Made by a program: the position numbers and the translations under genes. From JBBQZO01 sp038207625 (GTDB lineage Bacteria; Pseudomonadota; Gammaproteobacteria; Burkholderiales; Burkholderiaceae_D), in contig JBBQZO010000007.1 in NCBI GenBank assembly GCA_038207625.1, positions 62,001-126,000 of the forward strand: 64,000 nt of DNA, read 5' to 3'. Position 1 is the first letter of the stretch; the number at the start of each line of letters is the position of its first letter. Positions 16,536 through 25,499 of this stretch are shown here, in pieces. Under the pieces are notes generated by a model, which saw only the letters and a list, made by a program, of their open reading frames with translations, was not told where the DNA came from and ran no database searches.

Positions 16536-17957
16536 ATGGCGCAGTCCATCATTCCCATCGCGCACAGTGCGGCCGTCGAGTTCGACGGCGCGCTGATCCG
16601 CAAGCTCAGCCAGCAAGGTCCGCGCTACACCTCGTATCCGACCGCCGACCGCTTCAGCGGTGCTTTCGGGCACGCCGACCTGGTGCGCACCGTGGCCGCG
16701 CTGCGCGCCGATCCGCGCGCGCGCCGGCCGCTGTCGCTGTACCTGCACATCCCGTTTTGCGACACCGTCTGCTACTACTGCGCCTGCAACAAGATCGTCA
16801 CCAAGGACCGCAGCAAGGCAGTCACCTACCTGGACTATCTGAAGCGCGAGATCGCCATGCAAGGCGCGCTGTTCGCCGGCGCCAACCGAATCACTCAGCT
16901 GCATCTGGGCGGCGGCACGCCAACCTATTTCAATGACGCGCAGATGGGCGAACTGATGACGCATTTGCGCGCCTGGTTCGAGTTCGCCCCTGACGACGAG
17001 GGCGAGTACGGCATCGAGGTCGACCCGCGCACGGTCACGCGCGAGCGTGTGTTGAGCCTGCGCGCACAGGGCTTTAACCGGATCAGCCTGGGCGTGCAGG
17101 ATTTCGATCCGCACGTGCAGAAAGCGGTCAACCGCATGCAGCCCGAGGCGGAAACGCTGGGCGTGATCGCGGCCGCGCGCGAAGCGGGTTTTCGCTCGGT
17201 CAGCATCGACCTGATTTACGGCCTGCCGCTGCAATCGGTGGCGACCATGGAGCAGACGCTGGCCAAGGTCGTCAAGGCCAGCCCGGACCGGGTGGCGATC
17301 TACAACTACGCGCACCTGCCACACCTGTTCAAGCCGCAGCGGCGCATCAACGAAGCCGACATGCCCAGCAGCGAAACGCGGCTCGACATGCTGGCGCTGT
17401 GCATCGCGCGGCTGGGCGAGGCCGGCTATGTCTACATCGGCATGGACCATTTCGCCAAGCCGGACGACGACCTGGCGGTGGCCCAGCGCGACGGTCTGCT
17501 GCATCGCAATTTTCAGGGCTATTCGACGCACGCCGAGTCCGACATGGTGGCCTGCGGCGTGTCGGCCATCAGCGCCATCGGCGCCAGCTACAGCCAGAAC
17601 GTGAAGACGCTGGACGACTACTATGCGCGCATCGACGCGGCCAGCTTGCCGATCGAGCGCGGCATTGGCCTGGACGCCGACGATCTGCTGCGCCGCGCCG
17701 TGATCCAGATGCTGATGTGCGATTTCGAACTGGCCGTCGCGCCGCTCGAGCAACAGCACGGTATCGATTTTCAGCGCTATTTTGCGCCCGAGCTCGTGAA
17801 ACTGGCGGTGCTGGCCGAGGACGGCTTGCTCAGCGTCGAACCGGACTGGCTGCGCGTGAGCGCCAAGGGGCGTCTGCTGATCCGCAATATCTGCATGGTG
17901 TTCGACCGCTATTTGAATCCCGCGGCCGAACCGCTGCGGTATTCGAAAACCATCTGA
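16536..17957 (+). CDS. hemN: oxygen-independent coproporphyrinogen III oxidase
   Basis: A radical SAM enzyme that converts coproporphyrinogen III to protoporphyrinogen IX without oxygen. It has 473 aa, typical for HemN. The cluster motif C75-x3-C79-x2-C82-x-C84 is intact, followed by HLGGGTPTYF and GVQDFDP blocks typical of true HemN rather than the HemW heme chaperone. A strong site CAGGAG precedes the ATG. Its promoter carries an FNR/DNR-like box. It lies between the hemerythrin and the second NtrC-type regulator. The gene would sustain heme synthesis for cytochromes under low oxygen. Confidence 0.96.
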   Translation: MAQSIIPIAHSAAVEFDGALIRKLSQQGPRYTSYPTADRFSGAFGHADLVRTVAALRADPRARRPLSLYLHIPFCDTVCYYCACNKIVTKDRSKAVTYLDYLKREIAMQGALFAGANRITQLHLGGGTPTYFNDAQMGELMTHLRAWFEFAPDDEGEYGIEVDPRTVTRERVLSLRAQGFNRISLGVQDFDPHVQKAVNRMQPEAETLGVIAAAREAGFRSVSIDLIYGLPLQSVATMEQTLAKVVKASPDRVAIYNYAHLPHLFKPQRRINEADMPSSETRLDMLALCIARLGEAGYVYIGMDHFAKPDDDLAVAQRDGLLHRNFQGYSTHAESDMVACGVSAISAIGASYSQNVKTLDDYYARIDAASLPIERGIGLDADDLLRRAVIQMLMCDFELAVAPLEQQHGIDFQRYFAPELVKLAVLAEDGLLSVEPDWLRVSAKGRLLIRNICMVFDRYLNPAAEPLRYSKTI

Positions 17958-18014
17958 CCGGCCGCGCCAGCTGCCGTTGCTTAACAAGATTGATCAACAC
18001 GAGGCGAGCTGTCG

Positions 18015-19394
18015 ATGAAGTCCCTGAATATCCTCGTCATCGATGACGAACCGGCGATCCGTCAGGTGGTGACAGCGGCGCTGAACAAGGCGGGCTACAC
18101 CGCCACGCAGGCGCCCAATGGCCTGGACGCGTACGCGCGGCTGGCCAAAGGCGATGTCGACATCGCCATCTGCGACATCAAGATGCCCGACATCAGCGGC
18201 ATCGAACTGGTGCGCCGGGTGCGCGCAGCCGGCATCGACACGAGCTTCATCATGATGACCGCCTTCGCGTCGGTCGATACGGCGATCGAGGCGATCCAGA
18301 GCGGCGCGTCGGACTACATGATCAAGCCGGTGCGCAACGAGGAAGTGCTGCACCGCTTGTTCGAGATCGCCAATGCGCGCGGTCTGCGCGCCGAAAACCG
18401 CGTGCTGCGCGGGCTGTTGCACGGAAAAAAAGAGGACCAGTTCAGCTTTTGCGCGCCATCCATGCGCGTGCTCGACCGCTTAGTCGACAAGGTCTCGCCC
18501 ACCGACAGCACGGTGCTCGTCAGCGGCGAAAGCGGCACCGGCAAGGGCGTGGTGGCGCGCCGCATCCACCAGCAAAGCCCGCGCGCGAATGCCCCGTTCA
18601 TTCCCGTCAATTGCGGCGCGCTGCCCGAGAACCTGATCGAGAGCGAGTTGTTCGGCCACACCAAGGGCGCCTTCACCGGCGCCGACAAGGCCAGGAAGGG
18701 CTTGTTTCTGGAGGCCGACGGCGGCACCATCTTCCTCGATGAAATCGGCGAATTGCCCTTGCTGCTGCAGGTGAAACTGCTGCACGTGATCGAGGACAAG
18801 ACCATCCGGCCGGTCGGCAGCGAACAGGGGCGCCGTCTCGATGTGCGCATCGTCGCCGCAACCAACCGTGACCTGAGCCAGATGGTGGCCGACGGGCGCT
18901 TCCGCGAAGACCTGTACTTTCGCCTGTCGGTGTTTCAGATCCACGTGCCGGCGCTGCGCGAACGGCGCGAGGACCTGCCGGCGTTGATGCGCTTCCTGCT
19001 GCAGCGCGGCGCCACCCGGATGGGCCTGGGCAGCGACGTGGCGATTCTGCCCGAGGTCGTGGCCACGCTGAGCGCATATGACTGGCCGGGCAATGTACGC
19101 GAGATGGAGAACCTGATCGATCGCGCGCTGATCCTGGCCGAGGACGGGCGCATCAGCTGCGCCGACCTGCCGCCGCAAATGCAGCAGTTCGCGTGCGCGA
19201 CCGCTCCGCGCGCCGGCATCGTCGACAGCGGCGAGAGTCTGCGCGCACAGGTGCGCAGTTTCGAGAGCGCGCTGATCGCCAAGGCCATCAACGACGCCGC
19301 CGGCGACCGCCGCCAGGCTGCGCAAAAGCTGGGCATGGGTTTGTCCAGCCTGTACCGCAAGATGGAAGAATTTGGCATGTCCGGTGTGCAGTAG
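18015..19394 (+). CDS. NtrC-family sigma-54 response regulator (orphan paralog)
   Basis: A 459-aa sigma-54 activator with receiver domain (D54 in ICDIKMPD), AAA+ domain with GESGTGKG and the GAFTGAD loop, and Fis-type helix-turn-helix near the C-terminus (RRQAAQKLGMGLSSLYRKM). It is a close paralog of the regulator at 11979; many stretches of the receiver and AAA+ domains are identical. No histidine kinase is adjacent, so it may share the kinase at 10441 or respond to another. A TTGCTT at 17978 lacks the upstream GG and is not a sigma-54 promoter. ccmA follows 126 bases later, so it may regulate cytochrome maturation, which is inference from position. Confidence 0.92.
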   Translation: MKSLNILVIDDEPAIRQVVTAALNKAGYTATQAPNGLDAYARLAKGDVDIAICDIKMPDISGIELVRRVRAAGIDTSFIMMTAFASVDTAIEAIQSGASDYMIKPVRNEEVLHRLFEIANARGLRAENRVLRGLLHGKKEDQFSFCAPSMRVLDRLVDKVSPTDSTVLVSGESGTGKGVVARRIHQQSPRANAPFIPVNCGALPENLIESELFGHTKGAFTGADKARKGLFLEADGGTIFLDEIGELPLLLQVKLLHVIEDKTIRPVGSEQGRRLDVRIVAATNRDLSQMVADGRFREDLYFRLSVFQIHVPALRERREDLPALMRFLLQRGATRMGLGSDVAILPEVVATLSAYDWPGNVREMENLIDRALILAEDGRISCADLPPQMQQFACATAPRAGIVDSGESLRAQVRSFESALIAKAINDAAGDRRQAAQKLGMGLSSLYRKMEEFGMSGVQ

Positions 19395-19520
19395 CGCGCC
19401 CGCCCGCGCGCGGCGCCGGTGCGCGCGCGGCGCGTATGGCGCGCTGGCCGCGCCCGCCCGCCGTGCCGGCCCCGCCCGGCGCGCGCTTGCTGTACCATCT
19501 TGCGCCATGGAGGCAGACAT

Positions 19521-20156
19521 ATGACTTTGCAGGCGTATCAACTGGCTTGCACGCGCGGCGAGCGCGAGCTGTTCAATCACATCGATTTCGACGTCACGCC
19601 CGGCGACGCGCTGCGCGTGGCCGGCGCCAACGGCAGCGGCAAGACCAGCCTGCTGCGCATGCTGTGCGGTCTGGCTTGTCCGTCCGATGGTCAGGTGCGC
19701 TGGCATGGGCGCGACATCCGCGCCGCGCGCGAGGATTTTGGCGCCGCGCTGGTCTATCTGGGCCATCTGAACGGCGTCAAGGATGACCTGCTGGCGTGGG
19801 AAAACGTCGTCGTCAGCGCCACGCTGGCCGGCCAGCTGGTCAGCCGCGAGCAGGCCTACGATGCGCTCGACCGGATCGGGCTCGACCGCGCGGCCGACCT
19901 GCCGGCGCGCGCGCTGTCGCAGGGCCAGCGCAAGCGCGTCGCGCTGGCGCGCCTGCAGCTGTGCAGCGGGGCGCCGCTGTGGATACTTGACGAGCCGTTC
20001 ACGGCGCTCGACAAGGGCGCCATCGCCGACCTGTGCGTCACGCTCGATGCTCATCTGGCGCAGGGCGGCATGGTGATCTACACGACGCACCAGGAAGTCG
20101 CGCTCAACGCCCAGCGCGCCTGGACGCTCGACCTGTCCGCGGAGCGGCCATGCTGA
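19521..20156 (+). CDS. ccmA: cytochrome c biogenesis ABC transporter ATP-binding protein
   Basis: The ATPase of the CcmABCD complex, which releases heme-loaded CcmE for System I cytochrome c assembly. It has 211 aa with Walker A GANGSGKTS, signature LSQGQRKR and Walker B LWILDEPF. The frame is open upstream, but GGAGG eight bases before ATG 19521 and the family length fix the start. The ccmB start overlaps its stop. First gene of a complete ccmABCDEFGHI operon. Confidence 0.95.
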   Translation: MTLQAYQLACTRGERELFNHIDFDVTPGDALRVAGANGSGKTSLLRMLCGLACPSDGQVRWHGRDIRAAREDFGAALVYLGHLNGVKDDLLAWENVVVSATLAGQLVSREQAYDALDRIGLDRAADLPARALSQGQRKRVALARLQLCSGAPLWILDEPFTALDKGAIADLCVTLDAHLAQGGMVIYTTHQEVALNAQRAWTLDLSAERPC

Positions 20157-20818
20157 CGGCGCTGCTGTGCGTGATCCGGCGCGACCTGCTGCTGGCGTTC
20201 CGGCGCCGCTCGGACGTGCTGACGACGCTGTTCTTCTTCATCATCGTGGCCACCCTGTTCCCGATGGGCGTGGGACCGGAGCCGGCGCTGCTGCGCACCA
20301 TGGCGCCGGGCGTGCTGTGGGTGTCGGCGCTGCTGGCGTCGATGCTGGCGCTGGGCCGCCTGTTCGCGCTCGACCACGCCGACGGCACGCTCGAACAGAT
20401 GCTGCTGTCGGCCGAACCTTTGAGCTTGATCGTGATCGGCAAGGTGATCGCGCACTGGCTGGTGTCGGGCCTGCCGCTGGTGCTGCTGGCGCCCCTGCTG
20501 GGCGTGCAGTTCGACTTGTCGGGCACGGCGGTGTGGGTGCTGTTTCTGAGTTTGCTGATCGGCACGCCGGTGCTGAGCCTGATCGGCGCGATCGGCGCGG
20601 CGCTGACGCTGGGCGTGCGCGGCGGCGGCGTGCTGGTGTCCTTGCTGGTGCTGCCGCTGTACATCCCGGTGCTGATCTTCGGGGCCGGCGCGGTCGGCGC
20701 CGAGGCCAGCGGCTTGGGTAGCAGCGCTCATCTGTTGTTGCTCGGCGGCGTGCTGGCCGGCGCCGCCGCGCTGGCACCGTGGGCCACGGCGGCGTCCTTG
20801 CGCATTGCGCTCGAATGA
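20150..20818 (+). CDS. ccmB: heme exporter membrane protein CcmB
   Basis: The membrane subunit of the CcmAB transporter, 222 aa with six hydrophobic helices. The N-terminus LLCVIRRDLLLAFRRRSDVL and the segment LTTLFFFIIVATLFPMGVGPE are family-typical. ATG 20150 overlaps the ccmA stop by seven bases, giving translational coupling. It is followed by a 181-base gap with a Fur-like box before ccmC. Confidence 0.94.
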   Translation: MLTALLCVIRRDLLLAFRRRSDVLTTLFFFIIVATLFPMGVGPEPALLRTMAPGVLWVSALLASMLALGRLFALDHADGTLEQMLLSAEPLSLIVIGKVIAHWLVSGLPLVLLAPLLGVQFDLSGTAVWVLFLSLLIGTPVLSLIGAIGAALTLGVRGGGVLVSLLVLPLYIPVLIFGAGAVGAEASGLGSSAHLLLLGGVLAGAAALAPWATAASLRIALE

Positions 20819-20820
20819 GC

Positions 20821-20841
20821 TGGCATGCCACTTGCATGCCA
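20821..20841. repeat. 8-bp inverted repeat after ccmB
   Basis: TGGCATGC-CACTT-GCATGCCA, a perfect hairpin two bases after the ccmB stop. There is no T-tract, so it is a weak terminator at best; it could stabilise the ccmAB message or be a protein site. Confidence 0.35.
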
Positions 20842-20914
20842 ACTGGGGGAACGCGCCGGCGCGTGCCGGGTGGCGCCACGGTGGGGACGCACGGATGGTA
20901 AGATGCAGCGGGTA

Positions 20915-20938
20915 ATTCTCGATAATGAGAATGGGATT
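20915..20938. promoter_or_regulatory. Fur-box-like sequence upstream of ccmC
   Basis: ATTCTC-GATAAT-GAGAAT forms a perfect 6-bp inverted repeat around GATAAT, and the hexamer array GATAAT/GAGAAT/GGGATT resembles the Fur consensus of repeated GATAAT units. It lies 62 bases before the ccmC start in an otherwise GC-rich gap. It suggests an iron-responsive internal promoter for ccmCDEFGHI. Judged by eye only. Confidence 0.42.
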
Positions 20939-20999
20939 CATTGGGCAGGCAAGTGGCGCCGGCGCGCCGGCGGAATCAATTTTTTGGAGCAATACACAG

Positions 21000-21782
21000 G
21001 TGTCTAAACTGCAATCATCGCCTCTAGTCGCGCCCAGGGCGGGGCAGATACACTGGTTCAAATATGCCGCGCCGCAGAGCTTCTATCAGCTGGCGGGAAC
21101 CTTGATACCGTGGTTTGCCGGCATCGCGGCCGTGCTGTGCATGCTGGGCCTGTACATCGGCCTGTTCGTCGCGCCCACCGACCGCACCCAGGGCGACGCC
21201 TACCGCATCATCTTCATCCACGTGCCGGCGGCCTGGATGTCGATGGTGATCTATCTGGCGATGGCGTTCTGGGCCGGTCTCGGGCTGGCATTCAACACGC
21301 GCGTGTCGGCCATGATGGCCAGCGCGCTGGCGCCCACCGGCGCACTGTTCACCTTCCTGGCGCTGTGGACCGGCGCGTTGTGGGGCAAACCGACCTGGGG
21401 CGCCTGGTGGGTGTGGGACGCGCGCCTGACGTCCGAACTGATCTTGCTGTTCCTGTACGTGGGCTTCATGGCGCTGCAGGCCTCGATCGACGAGCCGCGC
21501 CGGGCCGACAAGGCCGGCGCCGTGCTGGCGCTGGTGGGCGTGGTCAACGTGCCGATCATCTATTTTTCCGTCAAGTGGTGGAACACCCTGCACCAGGGTT
21601 CGTCGATCAACATGAAAGGCGCGCCGTCGATGGCGATGACGATGTTGCTGGGCATGCTGATCATGGCGCTGTCGTTCTGGGCCTACACCATCGCGGTGAG
21701 CCTGATGCGCGCGCGCTGCATCGTGCTCGAGCGTGAACGCCACACCGACTGGGTGCGCGCCACCATGGAGGAGCGAGCATGA
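21000..21782 (+). CDS. ccmC: heme transporter CcmC
   Basis: Loads heme onto CcmE. It has 260 aa, six membrane helices and the heme-handling WWD motif WGAWWVWDARLTSELIL. The start is taken as GTG 21000, ten bases after GGAG; upstream in-frame codons look non-coding. An N-terminal extension of about 20 residues before the first helix is slightly longer than in E. coli. It overlaps ccmD by four bases. Confidence 0.95.
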   Translation: MSKLQSSPLVAPRAGQIHWFKYAAPQSFYQLAGTLIPWFAGIAAVLCMLGLYIGLFVAPTDRTQGDAYRIIFIHVPAAWMSMVIYLAMAFWAGLGLAFNTRVSAMMASALAPTGALFTFLALWTGALWGKPTWGAWWVWDARLTSELILLFLYVGFMALQASIDEPRRADKAGAVLALVGVVNVPIIYFSVKWWNTLHQGSSINMKGAPSMAMTMLLGMLIMALSFWAYTIAVSLMRARCIVLERERHTDWVRATMEERA

Positions 21783-21970
21783 TCTGGGCAAACTGGAGCG
21801 ATTTTTTCGCGATGGGCGGCTACGCGCTGTATGTGTGGGGCTCGTTTATTGTCGTGTTCGCGGGCTTGGCTGCTGAAGTGCTGTTGCTCCGGCAGCAGAC
21901 CCGGGCGCTGCGCGCACAATTTCTCAACCAGCGCGCCGCGTCCGCAGCGCGCGCCAGGAAGCAAACATGA
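21779..21970 (+). CDS. ccmD: heme exporter protein CcmD
   Basis: A small single-helix subunit of CcmABCD, 63 aa. The helix runs about residues 14-37 (GGYALYVWGSFIVVFAG, family-typical), followed by a charged tail RQQTRALR. ATG 21779 overlaps the ccmC stop, and the gene overlaps ccmE by four bases. Confidence 0.93.
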   Translation: MIWANWSDFFAMGGYALYVWGSFIVVFAGLAAEVLLLRQQTRALRAQFLNQRAASAARARKQT

Positions 21971-22461
21971 AACCAAGACATAAACGCCTGATCATGATCG
22001 GCGCCGGCGTGGCCACCCTCGGCCTGGCCACCGCGCTGGTGCTGTCGGCCTTCCAGAAGAACCTGGTGTTCTTCTTCACGCCGACCCAGATCCTGGCCGG
22101 GCAGGCACCGCACGGCACTAATTTTCGCATGGGCGGCATGGTCGAGGCGGGCAGTCTGAAACGCCAGCCGGACGGCGTGACGGTCAACTTTGTCGTCACC
22201 GACACGGCCAAGCGCATCAACGTCAGCTATCGCGGCATCCTGCCCGACCTGTTCAAGGAAGGCAAGGGCGTCGTCGCGCAGGGCAAGCTGGGCGCGGACA
22301 ATCAGTTCGTGGCCGACGAAGTGCTGGCCAAGCATGATGAAAATTACATGCCGCCGGACGCCGCCTATGCTTTGAAGAAGGGCAAGGAAGCCAATCAGGC
22401 CAACCAGGCGCTCGGCGCGACGGTGGTCGGCGGTGCCAACGACAGCAAGGTGGCGAAATGA
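21967..22461 (+). CDS. ccmE: periplasmic heme chaperone CcmE
   Basis: Binds heme covalently through a His and passes it to CcmFH. It has 164 aa with an N-terminal anchor (residues 8-30). The heme-binding motif H123-DENY is intact in LAKHDENYMPP. Overlaps both neighbours by four bases within the ccm operon. Confidence 0.96.
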   Translation: MKPRHKRLIMIGAGVATLGLATALVLSAFQKNLVFFFTPTQILAGQAPHGTNFRMGGMVEAGSLKRQPDGVTVNFVVTDTAKRINVSYRGILPDLFKEGKGVVAQGKLGADNQFVADEVLAKHDENYMPPDAAYALKKGKEANQANQALGATVVGGANDSKVAK

Positions 22462-24443
22462 TCCCCGAACTCGGTAATTTCGCGCTGATGCTGGCGCTGT
22501 GTCTGGCGCTGATCCAGGGCATCGTTCCAATCGCCGGCTCGTTTCGCGCCAACCGGCGCTGGATGGCGCTGGCCCGTCCGCTCGCCGCAGGCCAGTTCGC
22601 GTTCGTCTCGCTCGCCTTCGCGTGTCTGGTGTCGGCCTTCATCAACAACGATTTTTCGGTGGCCTACGTGGCGTCGAATTCGAACTCGGCGCTGCCCATC
22701 TATTACCGCATCGCCGCCACCTGGGGCGGGCACGAAGGCTCGCTGCTGCTGTGGAGCGAGATGCTGGTGCTGTGGACGTTCGCGGTGGCGCTGTTTAGCA
22801 GCCAGTTGCCCGAGCAGACGGTGGCGCGCGTGCTCGGCGTGATGGGCCTGATCAGCGTGGGCTTTCTGTGCTTCATGCTGTTCACCTCCAATCCTTTCGA
22901 GCGCCTGCTGCCGGGTGCCGCCGATGGACGCGACTTGAATCCGCTGCTGCAGGACTTCGGCATGATCATCCATCCGCCGATGCTGTACATGGGGTATGTC
23001 GGTTTCTCGGTGGCGTTTTCGTTCGCGATCGCCGCACTGATGGGCGGCCAGCTCGACGCCGCCTGGGCGCGCTGGTCGCGTCCGTGGACGCTGGTGGCGT
23101 GGATGTTCCTCACGCTGGGCATCTTCATGGGCAGTTTCTGGGCCTACTACGAACTCGGTTGGGGCGGCTGGTGGTTCTGGGATGCGGTCGAAAATGCCTC
23201 CTTCATGCCTTGGCTGGTGGGCACGGCGCTGATCCATTCGCTGGCCGTCACGGAAAAGCGTGGCAGCTTCAAGAACTGGACCGTGCTGCTGGCGATCTTC
23301 GCGTTTTCCTTGTCGCTGCTGGGAACCTTCCTGGTGCGTTCTGGCGTGTTGACGTCGGTGCACGCGTTCGCCACCGACCCGCGCCGCGGCCTGTTCATCC
23401 TGGTGTTCCTGGCGCTGGTGATCGGCGGCTCGCTGCTGCTGTTCGCCTGGCGCGCCCCCAAGGTGGGCCTGGGCGGCAAGTTCAGCCTGTTCTCGCGCGA
23501 GGCCATGCTGCTGGTGAATAACGTGCTGCTGCTGGCCGCCGCCGGCACGGTCTTGCTGGGCACACTGTACCCGCTGTTTCTGGACGCGCTCAACCTGGGC
23601 AAGATCTCGGTCGGGCCACCGTACTTCGAAGCGGTGTTTGTGCCGCTGATGCTGCCGGTGCTGCTGCTGATGGCGGTGGGTCCGTTCGTGCGCTGGAAAG
23701 AGTCGTCCGTGGCGGACCTGCTGCGTCGCTTGCGCCTGATTGCGCTGGCCACGCTGGCCTTCGCGGTCGCGGTCGCGCTGCTGCTCGCGTCCTCGCCGAT
23801 GGTGGTGCTGGGCATGACGCTGGCCGCCTGGGTGTTGCTGGCGACGGCGTCCCACCTGATCGAGCGCTTGCAGCACGCGCCGGCCGGCACGTCGCTGTGG
23901 AAACGCATCGCCAGCCAGCCGCGCAGCTACTGGGGCATGCTGGTCGCGCACGCCGGCATCGGCATCTTCGTCATCGGCGTGACGCTGGTGAAGGGCATGG
24001 ACACGTCCAGCGACGTGAGCATGCGGGTTGGCGACACGGCCAGCGCGGGCGGCTACAACTTCCGCTTTACCGACTTGAAAGCGCTCAAGGGACCGAACTA
24101 CGAGGCGGCCCAGGGCACCTTTGACGTCACGCGCGATGGCGCCAAGGTGGCCACGATGCGGCCGGAGAAACGCCTGTACAACGTGCAGAAAATGCCGATG
24201 ACGGAAGCGGCGATCGATCGCGGCTTCACGCGCGACCTGTACGTGTCGCTGGGCGAAGAAACCAGCGCGGGCGTGTGGGTGGTGCGGGTGCAGCACAAAC
24301 CGTTTGTCGGCTGGATCTGGGCCGGTTGCCTGATCATCGCGTTTGGCGGTTTCCTGGCCGCGTCCGACAAGCGCTACCGGATGGCGTCGCGCGCGCGCAA
24401 GGCGGCGCTGGCGCACGGCGCAGGCTTGAGCGCGGCGACCTAA
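22458..24443 (+). CDS. ccmF: cytochrome c heme lyase subunit CcmF
   Basis: A large polytopic protein (661 aa) that joins heme from CcmE to apocytochrome CXXCH motifs with CcmH/I. The WWD motif GWGGWWFWDAVENASFMPW and His-containing loops (HEGSLLLW, IIHPPMLY) are intact. ATG overlaps the ccmE stop. The length is normal. Confidence 0.97.
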   Translation: MIPELGNFALMLALCLALIQGIVPIAGSFRANRRWMALARPLAAGQFAFVSLAFACLVSAFINNDFSVAYVASNSNSALPIYYRIAATWGGHEGSLLLWSEMLVLWTFAVALFSSQLPEQTVARVLGVMGLISVGFLCFMLFTSNPFERLLPGAADGRDLNPLLQDFGMIIHPPMLYMGYVGFSVAFSFAIAALMGGQLDAAWARWSRPWTLVAWMFLTLGIFMGSFWAYYELGWGGWWFWDAVENASFMPWLVGTALIHSLAVTEKRGSFKNWTVLLAIFAFSLSLLGTFLVRSGVLTSVHAFATDPRRGLFILVFLALVIGGSLLLFAWRAPKVGLGGKFSLFSREAMLLVNNVLLLAAAGTVLLGTLYPLFLDALNLGKISVGPPYFEAVFVPLMLPVLLLMAVGPFVRWKESSVADLLRRLRLIALATLAFAVAVALLLASSPMVVLGMTLAAWVLLATASHLIERLQHAPAGTSLWKRIASQPRSYWGMLVAHAGIGIFVIGVTLVKGMDTSSDVSMRVGDTASAGGYNFRFTDLKALKGPNYEAAQGTFDVTRDGAKVATMRPEKRLYNVQKMPMTEAAIDRGFTRDLYVSLGEETSAGVWVVRVQHKPFVGWIWAGCLIIAFGGFLAASDKRYRMASRARKAALAHGAGLSAAT

Positions 24444-24490
24444 ACCCCGGGCGCGGCTGCGCCACGACCTGACTGACGAGAGCGAGACTG

Positions 24491-25018
24491 ATGAAACGAT
24501 TTTTGATACCGCTGGCCCTGTTCATCGCATTGGTGGTGTTTCTCGGCGTGGGCTTGCAGCGCGACCCGCGCGAGATTCCGTCGCCATTTATCGGCAAGCC
24601 GGCGCCCGCCTTCCACGTGGTGCAACTGGGCGACGCCGCCAAATCGTTCGCTCCGCAGGACATGTTGGGCAAGGTCTGGATGCTCAATGTGTGGGCCTCG
24701 TGGTGCGTGTCGTGCCGCCAGGAGCATCCGGTGCTGCTGGAGTTTGCCAAGCAGGGCGTGCTGCCGATCATCGGCCTCAATTACAAGGACGCGCGCGCCG
24801 ATGGCAACGGCTGGTTGCAGCAGTTTGGCGACCCGTACCAGCTGTCGGCGTTCGATCTGGATGGCCGGGTTGGGATCGACTATGGCGTGTACGGCGTGCC
24901 GGAGACCTTCATTGTCGACAAGCGCGGCGTGATCCGTTACAAGCACGCCGGCCCGGTCACCGTCGAGTTGATCCAGCAGACCCTGTTACCTTTGATTAAA
25001 GAGCTCAACCGTGCGTAA
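24491..25018 (+). CDS. ccmG: thiol-disulfide oxidoreductase CcmG/DsbE
   Basis: A membrane-tethered thioredoxin-fold protein that reduces apocytochrome cysteines before heme attachment. It has 175 aa: N-terminal anchor (residues 4-19), active site C72-V-S-C75 in WASWCVSCRQEHP, and the cis-Pro region YGVYGVPETF typical of CcmG. Overlaps the ccmH start by eight bases. Confidence 0.96.
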   Translation: MKRFLIPLALFIALVVFLGVGLQRDPREIPSPFIGKPAPAFHVVQLGDAAKSFAPQDMLGKVWMLNVWASWCVSCRQEHPVLLEFAKQGVLPIIGLNYKDARADGNGWLQQFGDPYQLSAFDLDGRVGIDYGVYGVPETFIVDKRGVIRYKHAGPVTVELIQQTLLPLIKELNRA

Positions 25019-25499
25019 AGTATTGATCAGCTGCGCGCTGGCGCTGGCCACCAGCCTGGCCCACGCGGCGCCCGTCGCCACGCCCGCAGCCTCGCCCGCA
25101 GGCGCGCCCGACATGGCGCTGGAAAAGCATGTGATGGAGATTTCGGAGGGACTGCGTTGCCTGGTGTGTCAAAACCAGACCATCGCCGACTCGCACGCCG
25201 ACCTGGCAATCGACCTGAAAAACCAGGTGCGCGAAAAACTCCAGCAAGGCATGACGGACCAGCAGGTGACCGCCTACATGGTGGAGCGCTACGGTGATTT
25301 CGTGCTGTACAAGCCGCCCGTGAAACGGATCACCTGGCTGCTGTGGTTCGGGCCGTTCGTGCTGATGATCGGCGGGATTGGCCTGCTCGGTGTCAAACTG
25401 GCCGCCAGGCGCGCGCCGACCGAGACCCTGTCCGACGCCGAGCTGCAACGCGCCGCGCAATTGCTGGACGCGACACCTGATACGAAAGACGCACCATGA
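25011..25499 (+). CDS. ccmH: cytochrome c-type biogenesis protein CcmH
   Basis: A thioredox partner in apocytochrome reduction and ligation: 162 aa, signal sequence, and redox motif C50-L-V-C53 in the family block LRCLVCQNQTIADS. One C-terminal transmembrane helix follows. The start is GTG 25011, coupled to ccmG. It is the short form; the TPR half is the separate ccmI. Confidence 0.95.
   Translation: MRKVLISCALALATSLAHAAPVATPAASPAGAPDMALEKHVMEISEGLRCLVCQNQTIADSHADLAIDLKNQVREKLQQGMTDQQVTAYMVERYGDFVLYKPPVKRITWLLWFGPFVLMIGGIGLLGVKLAARRAPTETLSDAELQRAAQLLDATPDTKDAP

Noticed and set aside
17960..17983. TTGCTT at 17978 considered as a sigma-54 promoter for the second NtrC-type gene
   Set aside because: The base pair ten positions upstream is not GG, an essential feature.
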